Below are positions 28,830 through 38,741 of a DNA stretch of 64,000 nucleotides, piece after piece. The position numbers and the translations under genes were made by a program. The notes beneath the pieces are model-generated. The model saw nothing but the letters and a program-made list of their open reading frames with translations, made no database searches and was not told where the DNA came from. Numbering within the stretch: the first letter of the stretch is position 1; every line of letters begins with the position of its first letter. Origin of the DNA: CAVTYH01 sp963738835 (GTDB lineage Bacteria; Planctomycetota; Planctomycetia; Pirellulales; JADZDJ01); NCBI GenBank assembly GCA_963738835.1, contig CAVTYH010000007.1, positions 1 to 64,000 of the forward strand, given 5' to 3'.

Positions 28830-29612
28830 ATGCCAGCGCTCAAAATCGGAATTCATCTGTCTAGTCTGCAAGTTCCGATGGCCCGAGCGCTACCGCTAGC
28901 AGCGCGACTCGGGGCCGATGCGGTGGAAATCGATGGCCGCAGCGGTCTGAAATCGGGCGAACTCACGCAGACGGCACTTCGTCAGTTGCGCAAAACGCTG
29001 GATGATTTCCGCCTACGGGTCTGTGCTATTTCATACCGCACTCGGCGCGGATACGGCGTGCTGCAAGATTTGGATGCCCGCGTGGCTGGCACGAAAGAGG
29101 CAATGCGAATGGCCCACGCACTGGGCGCTTCGGTGGTAGTGAATCACGTAGGCAACATCCCGGCCGAGCCGAAAGGCACTGAATGGGATTTGCTGGTGCA
29201 GGTGCTGACCGACCTGGGTCGTTACGGACAACACGTCGGCGCTTTTTTGGCCGCGCAAACCGGCAGCGTCGATGGCGCAGACCTGACGCGATTAATCGCC
29301 GCGCTTCCCGACGGTTCGCTGGCCGTCGATTTCGATCCCGGTCAACTCATCATCAACGGCTTCAGTCCGTTGGAAACGGTGGAGAAACTGGCGCCGCACA
29401 TCATGCACGTCCACGCCACCGACGGCGTGCGCGACCTGGCCCGCGGCCGCGGCTTGGAAGTGCCGCTGAGCCGCGGCTCAGTCGATTTCCCCGCTCTGCT
29501 GGGCGTGCTGGCTGAACGCGGCTACCGCGGCTATTTCACCATCCAGCGCGACAACGCCGACGATCCGGCGCTGGAAATTGGCCAGGCGGTGAAATACTTG
29601 AGGAGATTGTAA
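28830..29612 (+). CDS. sugar phosphate isomerase/epimerase family protein
   Basis: A 260-residue TIM-barrel protein of the xylose isomerase-like family. Start chosen at MPALKIGIHLSSLQ; an upstream GTG would add 15 odd residues. Motifs: GADAVEIDGRSGLK near 30, GASVVVNHVGN near 105, LAVDFDPGQLIINGFSP, HIMHVHATDGVRD and the closing GYRGYFTIQRDN. Ser/Asp-rich metal-binding residues match the family in general. It converges with hpnE, 22 bp apart. Substrate unknown. It is only distantly similar to the isomerase at 13271. Confidence 0.87.
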   Translation: MPALKIGIHLSSLQVPMARALPLAARLGADAVEIDGRSGLKSGELTQTALRQLRKTLDDFRLRVCAISYRTRRGYGVLQDLDARVAGTKEAMRMAHALGASVVVNHVGNIPAEPKGTEWDLLVQVLTDLGRYGQHVGAFLAAQTGSVDGADLTRLIAALPDGSLAVDFDPGQLIINGFSPLETVEKLAPHIMHVHATDGVRDLARGRGLEVPLSRGSVDFPALLGVLAERGYRGYFTIQRDNADDPALEIGQAVKYLRRL

Positions 29613-29634
29613 GGATGCTAGAGCCTCCGCAAAT

Positions 29635-31018
29635 TTACACAACGAGCCGCATCGGTGTGCCGAGTTGCACGAGCACACCTTCTGCCGCCAGGTAGCCGCT
29701 GCGGACTGCGCTTTCCATCGTTGCCGGCCAGCCGGTGGCGGTCCAATCGCCGGCCAGAAATAAATTCGTCACACGGGTCCGCTGCGGTGGACGCAACCGG
29801 TCGACGCCGGGCAGCGGCGAGAACACGGCATGCTCGTCGGTAATCATTCGCGCTTGCAGCAGTTTTGCGTCGGCCGCGGCGGGCCAAATCGAAATCAATT
29901 CATGCTGGACTTCTTCGATGACCGCATTGCGCGGCCGCTCCGCCAGATTTCCTGACGCACTAATGACAATCTGATAGTGATGGCCGAGTTGTTGATCTGA
30001 ACCGTCAAATGCATGGACGCCACGACTAAAGAGCCATTGACTGGTGCGACCCGGCAGCACGGCGTGCGGCAAATCGGTAATCGAACGATCGAACCATAAA
30101 TGCACCGCCGTGATGGAAGCGGACTGAAATTGGCTGACGGCTGAAAGTTCCGGCAGGCAGGCGCGCAGCGAATCGGAGAACAACGCTGCAACGCGCCGCC
30201 ACGGCGCCGCCACGACGATATAGTCGAACTGCACTCGCTCGCCACTGCCAAGAATTATTTCCGTCGCGCCATTGGCATCGCCGACGATTTGCTCGACCGG
30301 GCAGCCCTGCCGCACGACGACGCCGTGCGTGCGAAGCCAAGCCTCAAGCCGGCCGCCGTAAAATTCCGCCAATGGAACACTGGGCACGGTCATTTCATAC
30401 GCGTGCCGGTTGCCAAGAAACGCATCGACAAACACTTTTCGCACCGGCGGCACGGCAACCCGGTCGAGCGTTTCGCTCAGCGCGCTCACAATGATCGGCG
30501 TCCAAAATAGTTCAATCGCCGCCGCGCTTTGGCCCTGCTGAGGCAGCCAATCGCCAATCGTCGGCCCACGAGGATCATCCGCCGTCGGCCAACGAATTAG
30601 CTTCCGCATGCCGCTGATAATGGCCAGCCGATCGCGAAATGACACATACGGCAATCGCAACAGCGCGGGCAGCAGATGGAGCGGCGCCGGCAACCAGTTT
30701 GTCGCCTGCAAATCAAATCGCTTGCCATCGGGGCCGATGAAATGCAGCGTTCGATCAGGTGCGCACCAAGTCGGTCAAGCCGGTGCGGCGGCAGAAGTTG
30801 TCGAAGTTGGTGCAGCAGCCAAGGCTGACGTGCTGGCAATGATCGACAATTGCTCCCGTGGCCGAATCGCGAAACGAACCGGTGCGGCCGCCGAGTTGCC
30901 GCCGGGCTTCGAAGAGTTCGACGTGCAAACCCCGATCGGCCAAACCAACCGCCGCGGCCAGGCCCGCCAAACCGCCGCCGACAATGGCCGCACTGTGCCG
31001 TGCGATCGGGCGGCCCAC
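29635..31018 (-). CDS. hpnE: hydroxysqualene dehydroxylase / squalene-associated FAD-dependent desaturase (one frameshift)
   Basis: FAD enzyme that completes squalene formation by reducing hydroxysqualene. The N-terminal dinucleotide-binding motif is AIVGGGLAGLAAAVGLADRG, followed by LFEARRQLGGRTGSF and the CQHVSLGCCTNFDNF cysteine-rich loop typical of this subfamily. The C-terminal FAD motif NLFLAGDWTATGWPATMESA is intact. A frame change near 30760 joins GLTDLVRT to KRFDLQATNWLPAPLHLLP. The GTG start at 31016-31018 follows directly on the stop of hpnD, so the genes are coupled. Order hpnC-hpnD-hpnE with ispH next door supports the role. Confidence 0.88.
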
Positions 31019-31911
31019 TCATGACGACACCGTCTCGCACGGCGCGGCAGATCTCAAAGGCAAAGGCTGCGCAAAGAAAGCTTCGGCCGCAATCCGCATT
31101 TTTTCCCACGGACTGAGCCGCACCCGATCATGGAAAACACCGGCTGGGTCCCGTTTAATTTTCGCCAGCAGCGTTTGGTACGTGGCCGTCATCGCCCGTA
31201 ATACACGCCGGCCATCGCGATCTAAATGCGGCTCCAACTGGTTGGCCGAATCGTACAATCGCTCGGCGCGCTGGATTTCGAACTGCATCAAGTTCTTGAA
31301 TCGTGCATCGATCACGCTTCGATGAAGTTCGTCCGCCGAGTAGCCGAACTGTCGCATTTCTTCCTGTGGCAAGTAAATGCGGCTTTTCTCTGCATCTTCT
31401 TTCAGATCGCGCAAAATGTTGGTGAGCTGAAATGCCAGCCCACAATTCCGCGCCGGTTCGATCGCTTGCGGTCCGCGAAAACCCCAAATGTGAATGCACG
31501 CCAGGCCGACGACCGACGCCACGCGGTAACAGTACGTTTCCAAATCTGCGAAAGTCTCGAACACCGAGCCGTCGAGATCCATTTCCACACCGTCGATGAC
31601 CGCCGTCAGATATTCCCGCGGAATGCGATATTGCGCCACGGTATCGGCTAGCGCCGGCAAAATCGAGTTCCGCGATTGGCCGGCCAGCGCGGCGTGCATA
31701 TCGTCACGCAGCGTTTCCAAGGTGCGCCGTCGTGAGCTTGCTTCGCAACTCTCGTCATCGGCCAAATCGTCGACGTGCCGCAAAAAAGCGTACAAAGCCC
31801 ACATGCCGCGACGTTTTTGTCTCGGCAGCAGCAGAAACGAGAAATAAAAGTTCGAGGCTGCTCCTGCGCAAGCCGCTGACAAAGTGCGTAGCTCTCTTCA
31901 AGATCGGTCAC
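31019..31911 (-). CDS. hpnD: presqualene diphosphate synthase (one frameshift near the N-terminus)
   Basis: Joins two farnesyl diphosphates to presqualene diphosphate. The two Mg-binding motifs are RHVDDLADDESCE and LTNILRDLKEDAEKSRIYLP. The protein is about 295 residues. The open frame from 31882 lacks the first residues; these appear in another frame as VTDLEESYALCQRLAQEQ from a GTG at 31909-31911, so one base is probably missing near 31865. The stop abuts the hpnE start. It follows hpnC by 49 bp. Confidence 0.87.
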
Positions 31912-31960
31912 GAGCGCGGCTCCTGCGACGCGGCGGCTGGCAACATTTGATGAGACGCAT

Positions 31961-32884
31961 TCAATACGCCACTGCGCCGCGACTGCCACCAGGCGCGCGC
32001 AAGAGCCACAGCTTCCGCCATTTGCTGACGACAGGCCGCGTACGCCACACGTTGTAATCGACGCGGCGAATCGAATCGAGAATCGCTAGGCCTCCGTCAA
32101 TGAAAAGTTGCACGTCAATTCGCAGCGAGTTCGGAACCAGTGCCACAAGCGGTTGGCCTGCGTGAAGAAGCGATTCAGCCCGATCAACCTCACCGGCAAG
32201 CAGCCGGCGAAACTGCGGATTGAATTCCTTTCCGGCGAACATCGCTTCGTCATATCCGGCTGCGCGGCAACTGTCTTGCGGCAAGTAAATCCGACCCATG
32301 TCATAATCGCGGGCCACGTCTTGCCAAAAATTTGCGAGCTGCAGGCCGGTGCAAATAGAATCGGCCAGCCGTCCGCGCTCTTCGTCGTGGCAACGACCTA
32401 AGTACAGCACCAGTCGTCCCACCGGATTGGCCGAGTTACGGCAGTAATCGAGCAATTGGTTAAATGTTTCGTACCGCGTGCGGTTCTGATCTTGACGGAA
32501 GGCCGTGAGCAAATCTCGAAACGGATCGATCGGAATTTCGAACTCATGAATCGTCGGCTCCAGCGCTACAAACACCGGATGCGTCGCCACGCCGTGATAG
32601 CAATCGTCCAGTTGCGACTGCCACCAATCGAGCAATTCCAAGCTCGCGGCGCCGCCAGCGATTTCGTCGGCCAAATCGTCCGACCACCGGCAATAAGCAT
32701 AAATGCTGCAGAAATGCGGCCGCAACTCCGCCGGCAAGAGCCAGCTGGCCACCGTAAAGTTTTCATAGTGGTTGCGAGCCAAACGCCGGCAATAAGCTTG
32801 CGCCTCTGCCAGCGACGGACGACCGCGCGCGGCCGTCGCCGGTCCATAAACGGCAAGCTCATTGAGAAACGATGCGTCAGACAT
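31961..32884 (-). CDS. hpnC: squalene synthase HpnC (hydroxysqualene synthase)
   Basis: A 307-residue trans-isoprenyl diphosphate synthase-fold enzyme that turns presqualene diphosphate into hydroxysqualene. Motifs: ENFTVASWLLP (41-51), the first Asp motif CRWSDDLADE (65-74), YCRNSANPVGRLVLYL and the second Asp motif FWQDVARDYDMGRIYLP. All are intact. It is first in the hpnC-D-E operon and is divergent from ispH, with 142 bp between them likely carrying both promoters. The product feeds hopanoid formation; no squalene-hopene cyclase is in the window. Confidence 0.92.
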   Translation of the reverse strand: MSDASFLNELAVYGPATAARGRPSLAEAQAYCRRLARNHYENFTVASWLLPAELRPHFCSIYAYCRWSDDLADEIAGGAASLELLDWWQSQLDDCYHGVATHPVFVALEPTIHEFEIPIDPFRDLLTAFRQDQNRTRYETFNQLLDYCRNSANPVGRLVLYLGRCHDEERGRLADSICTGLQLANFWQDVARDYDMGRIYLPQDSCRAAGYDEAMFAGKEFNPQFRRLLAGEVDRAESLLHAGQPLVALVPNSLRIDVQLFIDGGLAILDSIRRVDYNVWRTRPVVSKWRKLWLLRAPGGSRGAVAY

Positions 32885-33026
32885 GTTAAAATCGACTCGG
32901 CTATCCAGCCGGTAACGTGAACATTATCATACAGTAATAAATGATGAATGATGAAGCACGAATGACCAGGGTCATTTCGGATTTCGAGCCTTTTCATCTT
33001 CGAAGACACAAGCGAAACCTGGCATC

Positions 33027-33950
33027 ATGAAAATCATTCTCGCCAGCCCCCGCGGATTTTGTGCGGGCGTGAACATGGCGATCGAAACCTTGGAACGGTC
33101 GATCGCGCTGTTTGGCGCGCCGGTCTACGTCTATCACGAGATTGTCCACAATAAGCACGTGGTGGAACGCTTCCGTGGCGAGGGGGCGGTATTCGTCGAC
33201 GATTTGCACGACGTGCCAGAAGGGGGCAACCTACTGTTTTCCGCCCACGGCGTCTCGCCGGAAGTGCGGCAAATTGCCCGGCAGCGGCGCTTGAAAACAA
33301 TCGATGCCACTTGCCCGTTGGTCACCAAAGTGCATTTGGAGGCGGTGCGATACGCCAAGCTTGGCTACAAAATCGTTCTTGTTGGCCACGCCGGCCACGA
33401 TGAAGTGATCGGCACCATGGGTGAAGCGCCAGAGGCGTTTTTGCTGGTCGGTTCCATTGAAGACGTCGATCGACTGGAACTTCCGGCCGATGCCAAGTTG
33501 GCGTACCTCACACAAACCACGCTCTCGGTCGACGACGCCAACCGCATCATCCGCCGGTTGCAAGAGCGGTTCCCGAGCATCGTCGGTCCGCCGAAAGAAG
33601 ACATCTGCTATGCCACGCAAAACCGGCAAGAGGCGGTGCGGATGATCGCCCCGCAGGCCGATATCGTCTTGGTCGTGGGCAGTCAGAACAGTTCCAACAG
33701 TTTACGGCTGGCCGAGTTGGCGGCAGAAACCGGCGCGTCGGCCCATTTGATCGATGGCCCTGCCAACATCGATCGATCGTGGTTCAGCGGCGGCGAAACC
33801 GTGCTTATCACCGCCGGCGCCAGCGCTCCGGAAACTCTCGTGCAGCAGTGCATCGAGTTCTTGCAGCAAAACTTTGGCGCAACGCTCGAGAACCGATCGA
33901 TCCGCGAAGAAGAAGTCTACTTTCCGCTGCCGCGCAACTGCGCGTACTGA
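33027..33950 (+). CDS. ispH: 4-hydroxy-3-methylbut-2-enyl diphosphate reductase
   Basis: Last enzyme of the MEP isoprenoid pathway, making IPP and DMAPP with an iron-sulfur cluster. The three cluster cysteines are Cys12 (PRGFCAGV), Cys96 (DATCPLV) and Cys194 (DICYATQNRQ), almost the same spacing as in E. coli (12, 96, 197). Other catalytic motifs: VYHEIVHNKHVV (His41), FSAHGVSP (His74) and VGSQNSSNS. It is complete at 307 residues. Its position beside hpnCDE links precursor supply to squalene formation. Confidence 0.96.
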   Translation: MKIILASPRGFCAGVNMAIETLERSIALFGAPVYVYHEIVHNKHVVERFRGEGAVFVDDLHDVPEGGNLLFSAHGVSPEVRQIARQRRLKTIDATCPLVTKVHLEAVRYAKLGYKIVLVGHAGHDEVIGTMGEAPEAFLLVGSIEDVDRLELPADAKLAYLTQTTLSVDDANRIIRRLQERFPSIVGPPKEDICYATQNRQEAVRMIAPQADIVLVVGSQNSSNSLRLAELAAETGASAHLIDGPANIDRSWFSGGETVLITAGASAPETLVQQCIEFLQQNFGATLENRSIREEEVYFPLPRNCAY

Positions 33951-33980
33951 CGACGAATTCAGGCTAATGCCCTGCGTCGA

Positions 33981-34006
33981 GCGCGGAGCAAGCTCCGCCG
34001 CTACAC
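33981..34006. repeat. GCGGAGC...GCTCCGC palindromic repeat
   Basis: GCGCGGAGCAAGCTCCGCCG, able to form a short hairpin and then CTACAC; related to the repeat at 13196-13254. It lies between the convergent ispH and CBS genes and may serve as a two-way terminator, though no T tract is present. Confidence 0.5.
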
Positions 34007-34014
34007 GTCAATTG

Positions 34015-34453
34015 TCAGCCGTGAATGTAGGTCTTCAGGTAGTGATTTTCCATCGACAGTTCATCGAGCTGATGCTTCACGAGGTCGCCGATCGAAACAA
34101 TGCCGACCAGGCGGCCGCCGCCATCCACAATTGGCAGGTGGCGCAAGCGGCGGTTGGTCATCACTCCCATTGCGTCTTGCACGCTGTCGTGCGGCGTGCA
34201 AGTGACCAAATCGGCCGACATCACGTCGCGCACTGCGCTGCTGTTCGAGCGATGCCTTGCGATCGGCGCAGGCCCGTAAAATATCGCGTTCGGTAATGAT
34301 GCCAACCATACGCGCGCAATCTTCTTGCTCGCAGACAACCAGCGACCCGCAATTGTTCTTGACCAGCTTTTGCACAACGTCGGCCAGCGTGGCCTGCGGA
34401 TCGATCGACAGAACTTTGCTGCCCTTGGTGTTCAGAATATCCTGCAACGACAT
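34015..34453 (-). CDS. two-CBS-domain protein (one frameshift)
   Basis: About 145 residues with two CBS domains and nothing else; such stand-alone pairs bind adenine nucleotides. First CBS: VLSIDPQATLADVVQKLVKN and RMVGIITERDILRA. Second CBS: VTCTPHDSVQDAMGVMTNRR and GGGRLVGIVSIGDLVKHQ. A frame change near 34240 is needed to join them. C-terminus HYLKTYIHG. It converges with ispH. Confidence 0.85.
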
Positions 34454-34707
34454 GACAACCCTCCCGGCCCAAGTGTGGTAGGTGCTGTTAGAAAAGACAG
34501 CCCCTTGGCGCGCACATCCTCATTGCGCTCTCCGCTCCTCCCCAACTCCAGCATAGCGGACCAGGGTGCGATTGGTCAAAAAAAAATCTTGCGAAGGGCC
34601 ACACAAAGGGCCGTAGTCTGTGAAAAAAATCACAAGACCCCTCAGTCACTAATGACCAAAGAAGCTTGCGTCTGTGCCACCATTGGTCACTGGGATTTGG
34701 TCATTCG

Positions 34708-35904
34708 TCATTCCGTTCGAGGCTCGGTCTCGGCAGTGCGCAGATGGCGAAAAGAAACGTCGGTCGATGCGTCGTGGCCTTGCAATTGGAACGTGCCGGC
34801 GGCGGTGCGGCAACCGTTCGCGGGTTTTCATCTTCGTTGCGGTCATCGGACCAATCGCTCACCAAGTAGCCGTTCACCCAGCAGGCCATGTGTTTTCCTG
34901 ATGCAATCAGCGTTTGACTGAACCACTCGAAATCGTTTGGCACCACTTTGCGGGCCTTGGAATGCCGGTAGATTGCGCCGGTACCGCCGTCGACCGGCTG
35001 CGAGCGATCGCCATTCTTAAAGCCGTTGTGAATCTGGCATTCGTAGCCGTTCACCAACTGGCCGGGAATGCTGCGGTAGAATACACCCGAGTTCAAATTC
35101 TTGCCGTTCGTGATGGCTTCCCATTGCGCGACAAAGTCGCCGTATTTCCCCTCACTTTCCAATGAACCCCTGCCTTTTTTGATGTTGATCCAACCTTCCG
35201 GCGTGACCGTGAACACGCTCTTGTTGCCCTGGGGCGGCTTCCAACCGGTGAGGTCCTTGCCGTTGAAGATCGATTTCAGACCCAGCGGCCGCAGCTTGAT
35301 GTTGCGGAACTCTGCTCGCCCCTCGTTCAATTGCAGCCCAATGAATCCGCACGGCGCCGGCTTGGGATCGGTGTAATCGAGCACCTGCTTTCCGTTTAGC
35401 TTCACGAAGAAGTGCCCTCCGTCGGCCGTCACATCGAAGGTGTTCCACTCATCGTACTTTGGCTCGGCCCCATCAGCCCGCTGGCGCTTCACGAAACCGC
35501 CGGTCGGAAACGGATTGCTCGGCGGGGCGATGTTCAGCTCGTAGCAATCAGATGTAGTGTTCTTCGGCTTCAATGGCGTGCGCGAAAAACACGCCGCTGT
35601 TGGTGGCCTCGGGCGAGCGGAAATCGACCTTCAGTTCGTAATTGCCAAACTCGCTGTTGGTGCACAGCAGCCCGCCTTTGCCTTCGGAGACCGAGACAAT
35701 GCCGTCCTTCACGGCCCAATTCGCCTCGCTGCTGGGCGTCCAGCCGTACATTGTTTCACCGTCGAACAGTAAAATCCAACCCTCGGCAATCTCCTCCGGC
35801 GTAAGCTTATTCGGCTCGTCTGCCTTCGCGCATAGCGGCAAGAGAAGAAAGATGGCAAGCAAAAGCCAGAAAGTTAGCGGCAGACGAGTGGCGAAATGCG
35901 GCAT
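34708..35904 (-). CDS. secreted DUF1080 protein with two LamG-like domains (two frameshifts)
   Basis: About 398 residues with a signal peptide (MPHFATRLPLTFWLLLAIFL). Two copies of the DUF1080 (3-keto-disaccharide hydrolase) fold: WILLFDGETMYGWTPSSEAN near the start and KSIFNGKDLTGWKPPQGN in the second half. Each has the later ELKVDFRSPEATNSGVFF or GKNLNSGVFYRSIPG strand. Frame changes near 35555 (after EEHYI / before YELNIAPP) and near 34820 (after DENPR; true tail AAGTFQLQGHDASTDVSF) are needed. The family is highly expanded in Planctomycetota and acts on sugars outside the cytoplasm. Confidence 0.87.
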
Positions 35905-36127
35905 CGAAATTTACCTCACGCAAAGGCCAAAGATACAAAGCAGAGCAGACGAAGATTATCAGAAAGCCAGGCAGCCATGAAATCAAGCAGGAATTAACAA
36001 CCTCGGATTATTTTTGACGCTCAATACCCGAACATACTCGGACACACACTCATTCTCAAACATAATAATCCCTATTTCGGGCTTCCTTCCCAACCCGTTT
36101 GCGCCTTTGCGTGAGTCCGCCACTCGC

Positions 36128-36529
36128 TCATTGGGAGGCGGAATCGCCCGGATGCACGGTGCGGATGACCAGGCGGACGTCGCCGATGGGGCTGCCCAGT
36201 GGTTCTTCGAGGTCGATAATGTAGATCGAATTCGTCTGCGGCGGCCTGGAGAGCGCGGTTCGCGGATCGACTTCCACCCGCAGTTCGTTGGCCGGCTGGA
36301 GATGCGGCGTAATATCGGCGGCAAATAGCTCGCCGGGCGCAAGTGGGCCCAAGGAAACGCCGTTCAGCAGCACCTCGCCGGCAAAGATTGCCCGATCGAT
36401 TTCCAGCGAAACGCGCTTCCAGTCATCCAAGCCGGTGGGCGAATTGAATCGCCGCCGATACGCCACACGCCCTGCGCCGGCCGGCACTTCATCCCACGGC
36501 TGCCGCAAGCGAATGGAATGGGGGATCAT
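36128..36529 (-). CDS. GH2-type galactose-binding-like domain protein
   Basis: A 133-residue single-domain protein. RVAYRRRFNSPTGLDDWKRV and then GEVLLNGVSLGPLAPGELFA, NELRVEVDPRTA match the N-terminal beta-sandwich of family 2 glycosidases (acceptor of the 'LNG' turn). No catalytic barrel follows, so it is not an enzyme by itself. No signal peptide is evident. The stop is clean. It lies 69 bp downstream of the pseudopilin gene on the same strand with a 17-bp palindrome in between. Confidence 0.7.
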   Translation of the reverse strand: MIPHSIRLRQPWDEVPAGAGRVAYRRRFNSPTGLDDWKRVSLEIDRAIFAGEVLLNGVSLGPLAPGELFAADITPHLQPANELRVEVDPRTALSRPPQTNSIYIIDLEEPLGSPIGDVRLVIRTVHPGDSASQ

Positions 36530-36532
36530 GGA

Positions 36533-36594
36533 AAGGCAGAAAGCAGAAAGCAGAAGGCATAATATAAAAACTGCCGTTTTCTGCTTTCTGCCTT
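36533..36594. repeat. inverted repeat, 17-bp perfect stem of AGAAAGC words
   Basis: AAGGCAGAAAGCAGAAA at 36533-36549 and its exact complement at 36578-36594. It lies directly after the pseudopilin stop and could end transcription or stabilise the mRNA. Confidence 0.65.
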
Positions 36595-36598
36595 ATCT

Positions 36599-38045
36599 TC
36601 ACTCCGGCACAAACGATTCGACCACGGTCACTTCATGAACCTGCCGGGCGTCCGGCTCGTAGCAGCGAATCCGCACTTTGATCCCCCGCAGCGGCACCGG
36701 ATACGGCGGCGAAGTTTCGCGTTCACCGGCGTCATCGACAATGCCATTGCCGTCATCATCGAAGCCATTCGTGCCTTGATCGGCGGTATTTGGCGAATTT
36801 GGATTTAGCTGATTGATTCCGTCGTGTTCATAATGGAATGACCAAGTATCATATGTCGCTTGCGTAGTCGCTGTCGCGGTTAACTTCGACTTCAGATGCC
36901 CCTGCGTTTGAAATGGATCGGTTGAGCCGGCAGCGGACCAAGTGGTGTTCGCCCAATTCAAGTCTACAAAGGCTCCCTGACTCACCGCCGTGCCGCCTAC
37001 CGTGTACCCTGGATCGCTGGGGCCGACTGCAACTTGATTCGGCGCTGTGCCAACAGCCTGAACGGGTGCATATGGGTCCCAAACCTGCACGTCGAACGCG
37101 AGGACATTGGTGAGCACAACATCTTCGCCATAGCGCAGAATTACTCGTGTTAACGTTTGTGTTAACACTGTAGACACCATTAATAAGCTTGCCGCCAAAG
37201 GGCACAAGCGTCGCGGGGTCAACCCGATGTGGGAAGCCCAGCGCGGGATCGGTGGCTGATTTTTCAAGGGCATGACCATAGCGACACTCACGCTTCGTCA
37301 AGTCGCCAAGTGTATTTGCGACAAGCTTGGCAGTCGGGGTGTCGGGGTTTTCAGTATGAACGGAGATGTCGTAGTTGAGAAAAATGGACTGCGGCGCAAG
37401 ATATGGAGCAGATCCGCTGGGCTTGGGCGAGATCGTTGTCGGGTTGCCCTGATACGTCGGCATCACTAAGAACACCCGCCGATACAGCGTGTAGGTAGGT
37501 GGGTCGACTTGGGTCGTTCCATCAGCTTTCATTGTCGGTCGCAGGAACCAAACCACTTCGGCGACTTCCGACTGTACAGTGCGCGACGCGTTCGTTGTAG
37601 AATCAAAGTACTTTCCCGTGAATGGTCCTTCTTTGCTACGAACCGTAAACATTAGTACGTCGTCGATGTCGCCAAGAACGGGATGGGTCTCATCCCACGA
37701 AGTTGCCGCGTCGTCGCTCGCTGGAATCGGCGACGGCACATCATGAATCGGACCTTCAATGATTTCAAAATATCCCTGCCCGGCCGCTGGGTCGCGCCAC
37801 GGGAGCAAATCGCAGGTGTGGGCTTCTAAATCGGTGCGCAGGCGGTGGCTGGCGCTGCGCATGCGGTTGGTCAGCTCGATCATCGAACGGGCGTCGCCAA
37901 TGCGGTTGCCGACATCGCTGAATAGTTGCGTATAGGCCAGCATCAACAAAATGACACAGGCCAACGACACCAGCATTTCAACAATGGTCAGGCCACGACG
38001 GCGCAAGGCGTGACATTCGCAATTAAACGGGGCAACAGTTAGCAT
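36599..38045 (-). CDS. type II secretion/pilin-like protein with prepilin N-terminus (one frameshift)
   Basis: About 480 residues. The prepilin peptidase site and helix are RRRGLTIVEMLVSLACVILL, near residues 15-34, so it is a minor pseudopilin (GspJ/PulJ-like) of a type II secretion or type IV pilus-like machine. I chose the ATG at 38043-38045 because GGAGAAG lies just upstream; an in-frame ATG at 38055-38057 is possible. A frame change near 37145 joins LINGVYSVNTNVNTS-type sequence to VILRYGEDVVLTNVLAFDVQ. A calcium-binding-like DDDGNGIVDDAGE stretch lies near the end. No other secretion genes are in the window. Confidence 0.83.
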
Positions 38046-38199
38046 CGACTTCTCCATTCCATGCGAGCCTGAACCCCTTGTAACATCGCGGCGCAAGATA
38101 AGTGCCGCCGGCCCGCGGTGAATCGATCACTCAATTGTCGCGTGCAGGGTGGGCCAAAGTCAAGGAGAAAGCACACACCGTCCGACTGTGCCGGTCGGG

Positions 38200-38364
38200 A
38201 TGGGTGGCACGCCCTGAAGCGGGGGTGGCCCCGACAGCTTGTCGGGGCGGCGCAGCCGCAAGAGGAATCAGTTCAAGGTTTAACGACTAGGTCGTGAGCC
38301 CACTTCGTTGAGCCTCTTGTCGCTAGCGCGACACGGATTCGCCTTGCGTATCTGTGCCACCCAT
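38200..38364. mobile_element. 165-bp MITE-like element with 11-bp terminal inverted repeats
   Basis: Ends are ATGGGTGGCAC (38200-38210) and its complement GTGCCACCCAT (38354-38364). The inside holds CCCCGACAGCTTGTCGGGG and GTCGCTAGCGCGAC hairpins. No open frame of note. It lies in the gene-free stretch upstream of the pseudopilin gene. Only one copy is seen here. Confidence 0.65.
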
Positions 38365-38434
38365 GCCAACGGCTGGAGTCCCTGACTCCCGAACCGCGAA
38401 CCCTGACTCCCGACCCCTGGCTTACGCGGCGGGC

Positions 38435-38605
38435 TTACGGGCCGACCGGCAATCGCTGGCTGGGCTGGTCCATTTGATTGGCCTTATTGCCTGCCCCGCC
38501 ACCTGCGGGCACGTCGTCTCGCATCTGGAACCAGAAAATGGCGATGACAGAGACGATGATCAAAGCCATGAACCAATAGCGGTGTTTGTGAAGGAAGTAC
38601 GGCAT
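38435..38605 (-). CDS. small single-helix membrane protein
   Basis: A 56-residue product, MPYFLHKHRYWFMALIIVSV, with a helix over about 11-26 and a hydrophilic Gly/Asn/Gln-rich tail ending QRLPVGP. Not recognised. A longer in-frame start at 38728 would translate an inverted repeat and is rejected. The ribosome site is weak, so the call rests on the signal-anchor pattern. Confidence 0.5.
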   Translation of the reverse strand: MPYFLHKHRYWFMALIIVSVIAIFWFQMRDDVPAGGGAGNKANQMDQPSQRLPVGP

Positions 38606-38648
38606 GGGGGGTCTAAAGGTAAGGTTTTGCGAAGTGGCGAAGCACATC

Positions 38649-38729
38649 AATGACCAATGACCAAATCCCAATGACCAATAAATTTCGATCGGCGGCCCTT
38701 TGGGCATTGGTGCTTGGTCATTGGTCATT
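38649..38729. repeat. inverted repeat, 16-bp perfect stem of AATGACC words
   Basis: AATGACCAATGACCAA at 38649-38664 and its exact complement at 38714-38729, in the space after the terC stop. Each arm is a tandem of one short word. Confidence 0.65.
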
Positions 38730-38741
38730 CTTCATTCCCTG

